Notes: generated by a model not told the origin, from the sequence alone. 64,000 nucleotides of DNA from Zymomonas mobilis subsp. pomaceae ATCC 29192 (GCF_000218875.1 NC_015709.1:310001-374000); one strand, 5' to 3'; positions 19,191-29,280 are shown, counted from the stretch's first letter. Numbers and translations: made by a program.

Positions 19191-19958
19191 ATGCGAATTT
19201 TAATTACAAATGACGATGGTATTGAAGCTGAAGGTATTAAAATATTAGAAGCAATAGCTCGTAAAATTTCCGATGATGTGACGATTGTTGCTCCAGATAA
19301 AGAGCGTTCCGGTATGGCGCATTCTCTGACACTGAGTATGCCCAGTCGGCTTTATAAACATGAAGAAAAACGGTATTCAGTATCCGGAACGCCTTCGGAT
19401 TCGGTGGTTATGGGCATCAAGGAGATCATGAAAGATAATCCGCCTGACCTTGTTCTTTCGGGTATTAATCACGGTGCCAATCTTGCTGAAGATGTAACCT
19501 ATTCGGGCACGGTTTCTGCCGCCATGGAAGGGGCTATCGCGGGTATACGTTCTATTGGCTTAAGTCAGGTTTACAGTTCTGATTTTCAGGATGGTAAGCT
19601 TTGCTTTGATGCTTCTGTCGAATGGGGCACCACCGTTGTTAAAAAACTGATTGCCTCGCCTTTACCCAATCGTACCTTTTATAATGTCAATTTTCCGGCC
19701 TGCACGGGAGAGGATGTCAAAGGCATTAAGGTAATTGCACAAGGCCATCGGGATTACGGCCGTCTTAATATCGAGCAAGGAATCGATCCTCGCGGTAAAC
19801 TTTGGTATTGGGTAGCTTTGGGTGAAGCTATCAATAAAAATAATTTGAATGCGGATCTTGATCTGTCATCACAAAATTATGTGACGGTTACACCCTTAGT
19901 TCCAAATTTCACCGATTTTGCCTCTTTGGAATCGTTAACGGATATTCTAGAAAAATGA
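19191..19958 (+). CDS. surE: 5'-nucleotidase/3'-nucleotidase/exopolyphosphatase SurE
   Basis: Metal-dependent survival phosphatase acting on nucleoside monophosphates. The N-terminal [15 protein letters not shown] carries the D-D metal ligands, followed by [23 protein letters not shown] and [25 protein letters not shown], all SurE blocks. Length 255 aa is typical. ATG at 19191, 2 bp after serS; its stop overlaps the nlpD start (ATGA). The surE-nlpD order resembles the enterobacterial surE-pcm-nlpD-rpoS order without pcm; rpoS does not follow here. Confidence 0.95.
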   Translation: MRILITNDDGIEAEGIKILEAIARKISDDVTIVAPDKERSGMAHSLTLSMPSRLYKHEEKRYSVSGTPSDSVVMGIKEIMKDNPPDLVLSGINHGANLAEDVTYSGTVSAAMEGAIAGIRSIGLSQVYSSDFQDGKLCFDASVEWGTTVVKKLIASPLPNRTFYNVNFPACTGEDVKGIKVIAQGHRDYGRLNIEQGIDPRGKLWYWVALGEAINKNNLNADLDLSSQNYVTVTPLVPNFTDFASLESLTDILEK

Positions 19959-20848
19959 TAAAAAGCCGATCTCTGTGGACAATAAGTATTCTGTGCTTAA
20001 CAAGCTTATTGTTTACAGCCTCTTTATCAGCAGCCTTTGCTTTTAAAGAGGCGAGATCTGCTACCCATATTGTAAAAACTGGGGAAACCTTAAATGGTAT
20101 CGCCTACCATCTCGGCATAAAGAGAACGGAATTAATAAAGGTTAACCATTTAAAGGAGCCCTATTTTTTACAGGAAGGGCAAATATTACACCTTCCAGAA
20201 GTCCACGCTTCCTATTTTGTGAAAGAAGGCGATACTGGATTGGGGTTAGCCCATATTTATGGCGTATCATGGCAACGCATCATTGCGCTTAACCATTTAC
20301 AGCCGCCCTATCAGTTGCGGCGGGGTATGAAGCTTATTTTACCGGTGGCCTCTATTGAAAACAGGCACGAGCCATCCAAAGATAACGCTCTCAATATGAA
20401 GCAAATCGTTGGGGGGGCGCAGCCTGCGGTTGTTCACAAGACACGATCTGACAAAGCAGATCAGGTCCTGAATTTTGGCTGGCCGGCACATGGTGCCATT
20501 CTTAGCGCTTATGGGCGAACGGATAATGGCCGTGTTAACAACGGGCTGGATATAGCGGCAACAGTGGGTTCTCCTGTTTTTGCAGCTGAAGAAGGGCGTG
20601 TTGCCTATATCGGTACGCATATTTCAATTTTAGGGGGGGTCATCCTGATCCAACATGCCCAAAGTTGGATGACAGCCTATGGCCATTTAGATAAAATAAA
20701 GGTAGCACAAGGCGATTTTGTCCATAAGGGGCAGTTAATAGCTTATGCGGGTGAAAGCGGTCAAACAACGCGTCCTCAACTCCATTTTGAGATTCGCCAC
20801 GGCTTAAAAGCTGTTAATCCGTCCCGTTTATTACCAACGCGCCCATAA
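19955..20848 (+). CDS. NlpD/EnvC-like protein: two LysM domains plus degenerate LytM (M23) domain
   Basis: Envelope protein expected to bind peptidoglycan and activate cell-wall amidases during division. Signal/anchor segment at residues 5-29 (no lipobox cysteine seen). LysM 1 at ~35-80 ([18 protein letters not shown]), LysM 2 at ~84-130 ([18 protein letters not shown]), M23 domain ~165-295. The M23 first zinc histidine is replaced (VNNGLDIAA instead of HxGxD), while YGHLD and LHFEIRHG remain. E. coli NlpD is likewise non-catalytic here, so an activator role is more likely than endopeptidase. Overlaps surE by 4 bp. Confidence 0.87.
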   Translation: MIKSRSLWTISILCLTSLLFTASLSAAFAFKEARSATHIVKTGETLNGIAYHLGIKRTELIKVNHLKEPYFLQEGQILHLPEVHASYFVKEGDTGLGLAHIYGVSWQRIIALNHLQPPYQLRRGMKLILPVASIENRHEPSKDNALNMKQIVGGAQPAVVHKTRSDKADQVLNFGWPAHGAILSAYGRTDNGRVNNGLDIAATVGSPVFAAEEGRVAYIGTHISILGGVILIQHAQSWMTAYGHLDKIKVAQGDFVHKGQLIAYAGESGQTTRPQLHFEIRHGLKAVNPSRLLPTRP

Positions 20849-20948
20849 TCGGATTGTTATAGATTAGAGGCCTATGCTGTTCTATAGATTTGAAGATTAA
20901 TAGTCGTTCATTCACAGGTTCAAATTCTTAAGAAGAAAGGGGTTCAAT

Positions 20949-23504
20949 ATTCGCGCTATAATAACGAATATAACCGCTTTTTTCCTATCTTTAGCTTTCT
21001 TGATGATGATACCGACTGTGCTAAAGGCACAGGATCATCTTAATATAGCCCTTCAGTTAGAACCGCCCTCTCTGAACCCGACATCGGGTGCCTCGGCGGC
21101 GATTGATGAAGTCAGCTATGGAACCATTTTCGAAGGCCTCGTCCGTCTATCGCGAGATAGTCAGCCTGAACCTTGGTTAGCTACTGGATGGCAAATAAGT
21201 GCCGACGGACGAGATTACATCTTTACCTTAAAACCGCATGTAACTTTTAGTGATGGCAGTCCTTTTAATGCCGAAAGCGCCGCCTTTAGTCTTAATCATG
21301 CGCGAGCAGCGACCTCTACCAATGTTCAACAGGAAGCATTGTCAGTTATTGAAAAGATAGAGGTTATATCCCCTTTAAAGTTGCATATCCGGTTAAAACA
21401 GCCTGATAGTTTTTTTCTGACATTATTGGGGCTACCCGATTGTGTCATGATTTCGCCGCAGTCAGCCTCCAATTTAGCAACGGCCCCCGTTGGGACAGGC
21501 CCCTTTCGATTAGATTTTTGGCATCATGGTGACCAGCTACAATTGGTTGCAAGGTCTGATTATTGGGGCAAATATCCACCGCTCAAAACACTTGATTTTC
21601 TTTTTATTACTGATCCCTTTGCTGCCTATGCTGCGATAAAAACAGGCCGTGTTGATTTTTTTGCTAATTTTCCAGCTCCTGAAAATATGGCAGAATTAGC
21701 GAAAGATTCACGGTTGAAATTGCTTAGTTTTCCCAGCGAAGGCGAAGTGATTTTAGCCTTTAATCAGCATCTACCCCTTTTTCAAAATCGTCTTTTACGA
21801 CAAGCTATTTCTTTAGCTATTAATCGTCCGGCCCTTATTGATGCTGCACTTTATGGTTATGGACGCGTAATCGGTAGCCATTTTCCGCCCCAAAATCCTG
21901 ATTATCTCGATTTAACGGGATATTATAAATATAATCCTGAAAAAGCACAGCAACGGTTAAAACAGGCTGGCTATCCGAATGGATTAAGCCTTAATCTCGA
22001 CTTACCTCCCTCTAGTTATGCAACCCGTTCGGGTGAAATGATCGCTGACCAGCTGGCCAAAATCGGAATTCATGTCACGATCCATCGCCTTGAATGGATG
22101 ACATGGCTTGATCAGGTATATCAAAAACACAATTTTCAAATGACCATTGTTAGTCATGCTGAACCGTTTGATTATATGATTTACGGCAAGAAGAATTACT
22201 ATTTTGGCTATCACAATCCAGTGCTCAACCGCCTATTAGAAGAAATTCACAGCAACAGCGATCCCATTCGGCGGCATAGGCTCTTACAAGACGTTCAAAA
22301 GACTTTAACTGAAGATGCTGCCAATGTTTTTTTATTTCAGGCACCGCACTTAGTCGTTGCCAAAAAAGACTTGGAGGGTCTGTGGCGAGAAAGTCCGACC
22401 CAACCCTTTGATTTAACCCAAGCTTATTTTTCAAGCAAAGCGACAAATTCTTCTCAAGAATCTGTTTCCGATACCAGAGGTAAAAATTCATTTTCCTCTT
22501 ATGTTTTAAAATGTTCAGGAATCGCTGGTCTCTTTTGTATCCTCCTTCTCATCCGTTATTTAGGCTTACTGTGGTTTCTTAAAAAATTGGTTTTATTTGT
22601 TCTGACTTTATGGGTCGCTAGTCTAATCATTTTTGGTTTATTATCCGTTTTACCCGGTGATCCTGCGGCCTACATGATGGGGCTAGAAGCCAGTCCCCGC
22701 GCTATTGCGGCAGTCCATGCAGAATTTGATTTAAATGGGGCGGCTTATCTTCGTTATAGCCGCTGGTTAAGCCATATGATGCAGGGTGATCTTGGTCTTA
22801 GCTTCGGTTATCATATACCGGTCACTAATCTGATTAATGAGGCCTTGTCGGTTTCAATGCCTTTAGTTTTCTGTGCCTTCGTTATGGCCTGCATCGGCGG
22901 TGTGATATTGGGTTTTCTGGTAGCTTTTTATTATTATAGACCTGTTGGCCCTATTTTTCTGGGGCTGACCCGTATGGGTTTATCTCTGCCCAGTTTCTGG
23001 CTAGCTATTTTATTGCTTTATTGCGTTCTTCATTTTCAGTGGTCAGTTATGCCCAATAGTCACCCTTCTTTTTTTCATCTGCTGACTGTAAAAGCTTTTT
23101 ATTGGCCTGTTACCGCCTTAGCGGTACCACAAGCGACATGGCTTGCCCGTGCTTTTAGCCAACAATTGCTCGCTTTAGAAAAAGAAGATTTTATGCTTGC
23201 GGCGCGAGCCCGTGGGTTGTCACGTAACAAAGCCTTATTACGACATGCGGCACGCCATGCCCTACCCGCTTTATTGCCTTTATTAAGTCTCTCTTTTCCT
23301 GCAATGTTGGCCGGCGCTGTTATTGTTGAGAATATCTTTTCTTTAGCGGGTATAGGGCGATTGTTATTACAAGCAATAACAATGCGTGACCTTATCTTAA
23401 TACAGGCTATCGCATTATTATTGGTCGCTATTACTTTGTTTATGCGTTTTCTAAGCGATCTCATCCATCCGCTTATTGATCCCCGTCTAAGACAGCATTT
23501 ATGA
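20949..23504 (+). CDS. Peptide/nickel-type ABC importer: solute-binding protein fused to DppB-like permease
   Basis: One polypeptide holds a family-5 solute-binding domain (about the first 490 residues: LNIALQLEPPSLNPTSG, GTIFEGLVRLS, VGTGPFRLDFW, RQAISLAINRPALIDAALYG), a hydrophilic linker, an extra hydrophobic helix (CSGIAGLFCILLLIRYLGL), and a full DppB-type permease (LPGDPAA, DLNGAAYLRYSRWL, then the EAA-like loop ARARGLSRNKALLRHAARHALPALLP). The frame is open from 20904 but has no ATG/GTG/TTG before TTG 21000, which would cut the signal peptide in half. ATT at 20949 has AAAGGGG 6 nt upstream and gives a complete signal peptide ending LKA-QD. I therefore place the start there; ATG 21003 is the fallback. 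Overlaps the next permease by 4 bp. Confidence 0.82.
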   Translation: MRAIITNITAFFLSLAFLMMIPTVLKAQDHLNIALQLEPPSLNPTSGASAAIDEVSYGTIFEGLVRLSRDSQPEPWLATGWQISADGRDYIFTLKPHVTFSDGSPFNAESAAFSLNHARAATSTNVQQEALSVIEKIEVISPLKLHIRLKQPDSFFLTLLGLPDCVMISPQSASNLATAPVGTGPFRLDFWHHGDQLQLVARSDYWGKYPPLKTLDFLFITDPFAAYAAIKTGRVDFFANFPAPENMAELAKDSRLKLLSFPSEGEVILAFNQHLPLFQNRLLRQAISLAINRPALIDAALYGYGRVIGSHFPPQNPDYLDLTGYYKYNPEKAQQRLKQAGYPNGLSLNLDLPPSSYATRSGEMIADQLAKIGIHVTIHRLEWMTWLDQVYQKHNFQMTIVSHAEPFDYMIYGKKNYYFGYHNPVLNRLLEEIHSNSDPIRRHRLLQDVQKTLTEDAANVFLFQAPHLVVAKKDLEGLWRESPTQPFDLTQAYFSSKATNSSQESVSDTRGKNSFSSYVLKCSGIAGLFCILLLIRYLGLLWFLKKLVLFVLTLWVASLIIFGLLSVLPGDPAAYMMGLEASPRAIAAVHAEFDLNGAAYLRYSRWLSHMMQGDLGLSFGYHIPVTNLINEALSVSMPLVFCAFVMACIGGVILGFLVAFYYYRPVGPIFLGLTRMGLSLPSFWLAILLLYCVLHFQWSVMPNSHPSFFHLLTVKAFYWPVTALAVPQATWLARAFSQQLLALEKEDFMLAARARGLSRNKALLRHAARHALPALLPLLSLSFPAMLAGAVIVENIFSLAGIGRLLLQAITMRDLILIQAIALLLVAITLFMRFLSDLIHPLIDPRLRQHL

Positions 23505-24316
23505 CTTATTTTCGATCACTGCCCTTGTTGTTACGCTGTGGAATCACCCTATTTGCAGCTTTTTTTTCAGTTATCTTTCTTAACCTTTTGTTGAACGGGA
23601 CAAGGGCGGTTATCGCACTTCATCAGCGATTAGCGCCCCCTTCTTTACAACATGGCTTCGGCACCGATGCGCTTGGGCGGGATATATTCCAACAAGTCAT
23701 GCTTGCTTCTGGTTATTCCAGCTTGATTGCCTTACCAGCCGTTGCTTTAGGCCTTTTATTAGGCGTTCCCATAGGCCTTATTGCGGCTGTCCAAAAAGGA
23801 TGGTTAAGCACTTGCTTAATGCAGAGCGTCGATATTCTTTTTGCCTTTCCGGCATTAATCGCGGCCTTGTTACTCCAATTATTATTCGGTTCTGGGCCCT
23901 TAGATGCGTTAATGGCTATCACGCTTTATGCTATTCCCGTTTTTGCACGGGTGGCTTGTAGCCATGGAAGAACCATAGCAACCTTTGATTTTATAACGGC
24001 GGCACGTCTTTCTGGACAAAATCGGATCGCTATCGCTTTTGATCATATTCTACCCAATATTAAAGTCGCATTATTGACTCAAGCGAGCAGTCAATGTGCC
24101 TTTGCTTTTATTGCCGAAGCTGGATTGGCCTATATTGGTATTGGGATACAGCCGCCGATCCCCAGTCTTGGAAGAATGTTGGCAGAATCACAAAGTCTAT
24201 TAACACGGGCACCATGGTTAGTTTTATGGCCGGGTTTCATGTTGTTTTGGATCATTACAGCCTGCCAGATGATGGGTGAAGGCTTGGTTCAGTACCCAGT
24301 AAAAGGCAAAAGATGA
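23501..24316 (+). CDS. DppC-like ABC transporter permease
   Basis: Second membrane subunit of the peptide-type importer, 271 aa with about six hydrophobic segments. GTDALGRDIFQQVMLASGYSSLI is the conserved DppC/OppC N-terminal block and AARLSGQNRIAIAFDHILPNI the cytoplasmic EAA loop that docks on the ATPase. Start ATG 23501 overlaps the previous stop (ATGA), and its own stop overlaps the next start, so all three genes are translationally coupled. Confidence 0.9.
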   Translation: MTYFRSLPLLLRCGITLFAAFFSVIFLNLLLNGTRAVIALHQRLAPPSLQHGFGTDALGRDIFQQVMLASGYSSLIALPAVALGLLLGVPIGLIAAVQKGWLSTCLMQSVDILFAFPALIAALLLQLLFGSGPLDALMAITLYAIPVFARVACSHGRTIATFDFITAARLSGQNRIAIAFDHILPNIKVALLTQASSQCAFAFIAEAGLAYIGIGIQPPIPSLGRMLAESQSLLTRAPWLVLWPGFMLFWIITACQMMGEGLVQYPVKGKR

Positions 24317-25884
24317 CCCTTTTAGCGATAGAAGACTTATCTGTCCGATCAGGCGAACATTTCTTGCTAAAAAATATCCGCTTTCGCATTGGTCGGGGAG
24401 AGATTGTTGGGCTTTTGGGAGAATCTGGTTCTGGCAAATCAACCCTAGCCCGTAGTATTCTACGCTTGCTACCCCAAGAGGTGATAACAACAGGGGTTAT
24501 TCGGCTGGGATCGACTAATCTTACCACCTTATCAGAAAAGCAAATGAACGGCTATCGCGGGCATGAAATCGCCTTTGTGGGGCAAGATTCTTTGCTTTTC
24601 CTTGATCCCCTGATGACGATTGGCAATCATATTGTCGAAAGTCTCAAGGCCACTTCAAAAAACACTGAAAAGCAATCCGAACACATAAATGAGGCTCTAG
24701 CTTGGGTAGGTTTACCCACCACCATGGCAAACCTCTATCCCTCTAACCTTTCTGGGGGGCAACGTCAGCGGGCAGCCCTTGCCATAGCGCTGGCATCCAA
24801 GCCAAGACTTCTGATCGCGGATGAACCCACCTCGGCTTTAGATGCCCTAACCGAACGTGAAATTATGGCAATATTCTCTCGTATAACGGAAGGCCGTCAT
24901 ACAGCGATATTATTAATCAGCCATAACGCAGCTATGGTAAGTCATCGAGCAGATCGTATTATCGTGCTAAAAAACGGCGAGATAATCGAAAAAAAAGCTG
25001 CCCGAAAATGGTGGTCAGCACCTTCTCACCCCTATAGTCAGGCTTTAATAAAGGCTGATCAGGCTCTAAGAATTGCGCCGCTCATTACAGAAAAACAAGC
25101 GCAGTCTCCTTTAACCGTAAAGCGCCCTTTATTAGAAATTAGTCATCTTTGTTATCAGCGCGATAAAAAAGTAGTTTTAGACGATATTAATCTGAAATTA
25201 TTCAAAGGAGACAGAATAGCCCTTGTCGGTGAATCGGGTGCCGGTAAATCAACCTTGTTAAAGGTAATACTCGGTATTTTACCGATTTTATCAGGCGAAA
25301 TCAGGGTTCAAGATCAGGCGATTTCCTTTCATTCTCATAAAGAACGGATCGCTTTTTATCGTAAAGTACAGGCTGTTTTCCAAGACCCAGCAAGCAGCCT
25401 TGATCCTCGCTGGCGGATTGCAAAAATAATAGGGGAGCCCTTGGCGCTTTATAAAGAGCGGTTTTCTTCAGAGGAAAAACAAAATCGTATAAGCCTGGCT
25501 TTGGAAGCGCTGGCATTACCGAGCACGTTGCAAAATGATTACCCTTCGACCCTGTCCGGTGGTCAACAACAGCGCGTTGCAATCGCTCGGGCGTTAATCA
25601 ACAAACCTGAAATTTTGTTATTAGATGAAGCCTTTTCAGCGCTCGATACTATTAATCGGTTAGCTATCAGTAAACAGCTTATCAATTTATCTGAAAAAAA
25701 TGGGATGGGTTGCCTACTCGTCACGCATGATCTGACCTTAGCGCGTTTTTTTGCAACGCGGATCATGATTCTTCATAACGGACATGTTATAGAAAATAAT
25801 ACAGTCGAGACTGTTTTTACAGCGCCTGCACATTATTATACCCAAAAGCTTATTCAAGCGTGGCGGGAAAATTACAATATTTGA
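24313..25884 (+). CDS. Double ABC ATPase (DppD-DppF fusion) of the peptide-type importer
   Basis: A 523-aa protein with two complete nucleotide-binding domains. Domain 1 (~1-255): Walker A GESGSGKST, signature LSGGQRQRAALA, Walker B LLIADEPTSALD. Domain 2 (~270-520): Walker A GESGAGKST, signature LSGGQQQRVAIARA, Walker B ILLLDEAFSALD, where the usual E-P-T/V is E-A-F but the catalytic glutamate is kept. This is the arrangement of GsiA/YejF. With the two membrane proteins it forms a complete transporter from three polypeptides. The cargo (di/oligopeptide, glutathione, nickel, microcin-like peptide) cannot be fixed from sequence. Confidence 0.92.
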   Translation: MTLLAIEDLSVRSGEHFLLKNIRFRIGRGEIVGLLGESGSGKSTLARSILRLLPQEVITTGVIRLGSTNLTTLSEKQMNGYRGHEIAFVGQDSLLFLDPLMTIGNHIVESLKATSKNTEKQSEHINEALAWVGLPTTMANLYPSNLSGGQRQRAALAIALASKPRLLIADEPTSALDALTEREIMAIFSRITEGRHTAILLISHNAAMVSHRADRIIVLKNGEIIEKKAARKWWSAPSHPYSQALIKADQALRIAPLITEKQAQSPLTVKRPLLEISHLCYQRDKKVVLDDINLKLFKGDRIALVGESGAGKSTLLKVILGILPILSGEIRVQDQAISFHSHKERIAFYRKVQAVFQDPASSLDPRWRIAKIIGEPLALYKERFSSEEKQNRISLALEALALPSTLQNDYPSTLSGGQQQRVAIARALINKPEILLLDEAFSALDTINRLAISKQLINLSEKNGMGCLLVTHDLTLARFFATRIMILHNGHVIENNTVETVFTAPAHYYTQKLIQAWRENYNI

Positions 25885-25962
25885 TTGCTTTTTTGTGGAA
25901 GAAACAAAGCGGCAGAGTATAAAGCAAATTCGCTTTTTTTAATCAGGGATGACCGAACAGTT

Positions 25963-27075
25963 ATGAAAGCAACGATCGAACGCGCGACTTTACTAAAAAG
26001 TCTTAGCCATGTTCAATCGGTAGTAGAGCGGCGCAATACTATTCCTATTTTATCTAATGTTTTGATTGAAGCTGCCGCCGATGGTCGCGTCAAACTGATG
26101 GCTACTGACCTTGATTTGCAGGTTGTTGAAACTTTTTCAGCCGAAGTTGAGGACGCAGGTGAAACGACAGTTTCAGCGCATATGCTTTTTGAGATTGTGC
26201 GTAAATTACCGGACGGTACACAAATTCAACTCAATGCGTCTGATGGCAAAATGTTAATCGTCGCCGGTCGCTCACGTTTTAATCTGGCAACGCTTCCTCG
26301 CGATGATTTTCCGGTTATCAGTGAAAGCGAATTGCCCACCCATTTTGCCTTACCTACGGAAAGCTTACGGCAGATTATTGATAAAACCCGTTTTGCTATT
26401 TCGGTTGATGAAACGCGTTATTATCTCAATGGTATTTTTCTTCATACCTTGAAAAATGGCGAATCGGTTATGAAAGCGGCTGCAACCGATGGACATAGAT
26501 TGGCCTGTGTCACTATCCCTTGTCCTTCTGGGGCAGAAGATATGCCCGACGTCATTATTCCCCGTAAATGCGTTTTAGAATTAAGAAAATTATTGGATGA
26601 ATGTGACGATGAGGTCAAAATATCGCTCTCATCCAGCAAGATTTGCTTCGATCTCGGTCATGCTATTCTGACTTCTAAACTGATTGACGGGACTTTTCCT
26701 GATTATTCACGGGTTATTCCGGTCGCCAATGACAAATTGTTACGGGTTAATCCCAAAGCCCTGATGCAAGGGGTCGATCGTGTTGCCACCATCGCGAGTG
26801 AAAAGACGCGAGCAGTAAAAATGTCGTTAGATCAGGGACGTATTTCCCTCTCTGTGACGAGCCAAGAAAACGGCATGGCGACAGAAGAAGTGCTGGGTGA
26901 ATACACATCCAATAGTTTTGAAATCGGTTTCAACGCCCGTTACCTGTTGGATATTTTAGGCCAAATTGAAAATGATATGGCTGAAATTCACTTGGCCGAT
27001 GCGTCTGCGCCAACCTTAATCCGAGATTCAGATGAATCGCCTGCGCTTTACGTATTAATGCCGATGCGTGTGTGA
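25963..27075 (+). CDS. dnaN: DNA polymerase III beta subunit (sliding clamp)
   Basis: Ring-shaped processivity clamp for DNA polymerase III. The product MKATIERATLLKSLSHVQSV through ALYVLMPMRV shows the three-domain clamp: RRNTIPILSNVLIEA in domain 1, ETRYYLNGIFLH in domain 2, and the C-terminal YVLMPMRV that forms part of the protein-binding cleft. ATG 25963 gives 370 aa, the normal length; the frame extends upstream to 25885 without family resemblance. It follows the ABC operon by 78 bp and ends in a strong terminator. dnaA, recF and gyrB are not adjacent. Confidence 0.96.
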   Translation: MKATIERATLLKSLSHVQSVVERRNTIPILSNVLIEAAADGRVKLMATDLDLQVVETFSAEVEDAGETTVSAHMLFEIVRKLPDGTQIQLNASDGKMLIVAGRSRFNLATLPRDDFPVISESELPTHFALPTESLRQIIDKTRFAISVDETRYYLNGIFLHTLKNGESVMKAAATDGHRLACVTIPCPSGAEDMPDVIIPRKCVLELRKLLDECDDEVKISLSSSKICFDLGHAILTSKLIDGTFPDYSRVIPVANDKLLRVNPKALMQGVDRVATIASEKTRAVKMSLDQGRISLSVTSQENGMATEEVLGEYTSNSFEIGFNARYLLDILGQIENDMAEIHLADASAPTLIRDSDESPALYVLMPMRV

Positions 27076-27097
27076 GGGTATTGAACGAACCTATAAT

Positions 27098-27128
27098 TTA
27101 AAAAGCCGCCCTACCAAGAGCGGCTTTT
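27098..27128. terminator. Bidirectional terminator between dnaN and btuB
   Basis: AAAAAGCCGC (27098-27107) pairs with GCGGCTTTTT (27118-27127), A-run on one side and T-run on the other, between two convergent genes. Confidence 0.9.
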
Positions 27129-27143
27129 TTATTCTGGATCCCA

Positions 27144-29219
27144 TTAGAGACGGGCGCGAATACCTCCATAAAAGGTGCGCCCTAATGTGCCATAGCGATA
27201 AGCTGTCTCGTAATATTTATTGGATAGATTTTCGACCCGACCAAAAAGCGTAAGATTTTTAGTAACCGGCATTTCTGCCCGTAAATCATAAAGCGTATAA
27301 CCATGGTTAATAGCCGGATTAAGGCTATATTCGCCGTGAACCGTATCCCATGATTTCGATGCCCAACGAACAGCAATTCCGGTTACAAGACCAAACTTCC
27401 AGTGATAATCAGCGGAACCATTGGCTGTATTTTTAGGACGCCTTGGCAACTGATAGCCATAATCATATCCCGCGGAATGATCTTTTGCTGATGTCCATGT
27501 ATAGTTACCGCTTAAAGTAATCCGCTTGATGTCAAGGCTAGCACTGACTTCAACCCCATGCGCTACGCTCCGATTGATATTAGCATAATATCCATAGCGC
27601 GGAATTGTGGTATTGGGTGTATAACAAATGGCTGGCAAATCACCGAAATAAGGACAGCTGAGATAGGCAATAAGATTATTGGACGTTCGCTGAAAATAAT
27701 CTGCGGCTAAGGTCAGTCGTTTATGGAAGAAACGTTGTTCAAATCCCGCATCCCAACCGTGTGATTTTTCAGCTTTTAAATTTTGGTCACCATATTCGCT
27801 ATAAAGCTGATACAAGGAAGGCGCATTAAAGCCTTGCCCATAATGCGCCCGAAAAACGGTGTTATCATGGTTAAAGGCCCACACACCGCCGCCCGAGAAT
27901 AAAACATTGCCCCCGAATTGGGAACGATGATCATAACGCACACCGCCATCGACAGAGAAGCCTTTAATAATTTTGCCTTTTAACTGGCCATAGACGCTAT
28001 TGATGTCCATACTACCTTTTGTGATAGTATCCCCATAAGCAGGGGATGAACTCCGCATAGCGCTATGCTCGTTTTCATAACCGAATATTAAATCCCAATT
28101 TTTAACCAAGGCAAGGCTGCCTTGATATTCCAGCCTTCGGGTATGTCCATTACCTAAGAAGGTTTGGGTATTATACGGTTCATAAGAAGGGCTAATATCA
28201 CTTCTTTTTGTATTGGTGTAACTATATCCAAAACGATTACGAAGCCGATTATCAAACAAGGCAACGTTTAAACCCGCATACCCCATCCATTGTTCTTTAT
28301 TTTCATAATCAGAGGTGTCAGGCGTTCCATAACTGCTATCAAGATCAGTCATGGCTTTTGAATAATATCCTCTTAAATCGACAGAAACTTGATCAACAAG
28401 TTTGATATTAACGCGGCCTGTCGCAGAACGGTTATGATATCCGTCATTTTCATGTCCCCCATAACGGGGACTGATGGCAGAGATACCTTTTGTATAAAAA
28501 TTATTTCCAGCTAGTCGCCACGTAATTCGATCACTGCTACCCCCGACAGCGGCACGGGCATTAATCGTGCTGTGCGATCCCGTTTCCAGATCAACACTCC
28601 CCCCTAAAGGTTTGGTTGGCATGGCGGTAACGACATTAACGACGCCGCCAATGGCCTGACTGCCCCAAAGAATAGATTGAGAACCTCGTAACACTTCAAT
28701 TCTTGAAGTATCACCTGTCATCAAAGTACCAAAATCATAGCCATTATTGGTGGAAGCCGCATCTGTCATACGGACACCGTCAATAACAAGCATAGTTTGA
28801 CCTGATTCAGCGCCCCGAATGAAGACTGAAGTTGCCGTTCCATAACCCCCATTGCGGGTGACAGACACACCGGGCGTTCGGGCCAGAATATCCGAAATCG
28901 CCATGCCTTGGCTGTGATCTATGGCGGCCTTATCCAGAACAGTAACTTGTGAAGAAACCTGATCAGCTTTTTCAGGGCTTCGGGATGCGGTAACGACTAA
29001 GGCAGTTTGTGTGTTTTTAGCAATAGAGAGGGCATCAGCATCGGGATCAGAGGCATTATTCTCGATCTGCTTATGGGCTTTTGATTTTATATCTGAATTT
29101 TTAGGCATTTTGTGCGCCTGATGACGATTGTTATCACTTGTTTTTGCCAAGGCTGGCTGGAAAGTCGTCAAGGCTGTTGTTGTAAAAGCTAAGGTTGATA
29201 AAATAAATAATCGGGCCAT
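27144..29219 (-). CDS. btuB: TonB-dependent outer-membrane receptor, BtuB type (vitamin B12)
   Basis: Takes cobalamin (or cobinoids) across the outer membrane using TonB energy. Signal peptide at residues 1-~25 (core LFILSTLAFTTTALTTFQPALA). A low-complexity linker leads to a TonB-box-like TALVVTASRSPE, a plug domain (SDILARTPGVSVTRNGG, SVFIRGAESGQTMLVIDGVRM, SRIEVLRGSQSILWGSQAIGGVVNVVT) and a 22-strand-type barrel to the end. The best start is ATG 29219 with a GAGGGGGG box; the frame runs on to 29267. Assignment to B12 rests on the cobalamin riboswitch in its leader and the neighbouring btuF-like gene. Confidence 0.9.
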   Translation of the reverse strand: MARLFILSTLAFTTTALTTFQPALAKTSDNNRHQAHKMPKNSDIKSKAHKQIENNASDPDADALSIAKNTQTALVVTASRSPEKADQVSSQVTVLDKAAIDHSQGMAISDILARTPGVSVTRNGGYGTATSVFIRGAESGQTMLVIDGVRMTDAASTNNGYDFGTLMTGDTSRIEVLRGSQSILWGSQAIGGVVNVVTAMPTKPLGGSVDLETGSHSTINARAAVGGSSDRITWRLAGNNFYTKGISAISPRYGGHENDGYHNRSATGRVNIKLVDQVSVDLRGYYSKAMTDLDSSYGTPDTSDYENKEQWMGYAGLNVALFDNRLRNRFGYSYTNTKRSDISPSYEPYNTQTFLGNGHTRRLEYQGSLALVKNWDLIFGYENEHSAMRSSSPAYGDTITKGSMDINSVYGQLKGKIIKGFSVDGGVRYDHRSQFGGNVLFSGGGVWAFNHDNTVFRAHYGQGFNAPSLYQLYSEYGDQNLKAEKSHGWDAGFEQRFFHKRLTLAADYFQRTSNNLIAYLSCPYFGDLPAICYTPNTTIPRYGYYANINRSVAHGVEVSASLDIKRITLSGNYTWTSAKDHSAGYDYGYQLPRRPKNTANGSADYHWKFGLVTGIAVRWASKSWDTVHGEYSLNPAINHGYTLYDLRAEMPVTKNLTLFGRVENLSNKYYETAYRYGTLGRTFYGGIRARL

Positions 29220-29280
29220 GGTCCCCCCCTCTCTGTTGCGGTCGCAATCCGACAATCCTAAAGGCAATACCCTAAAGGAT

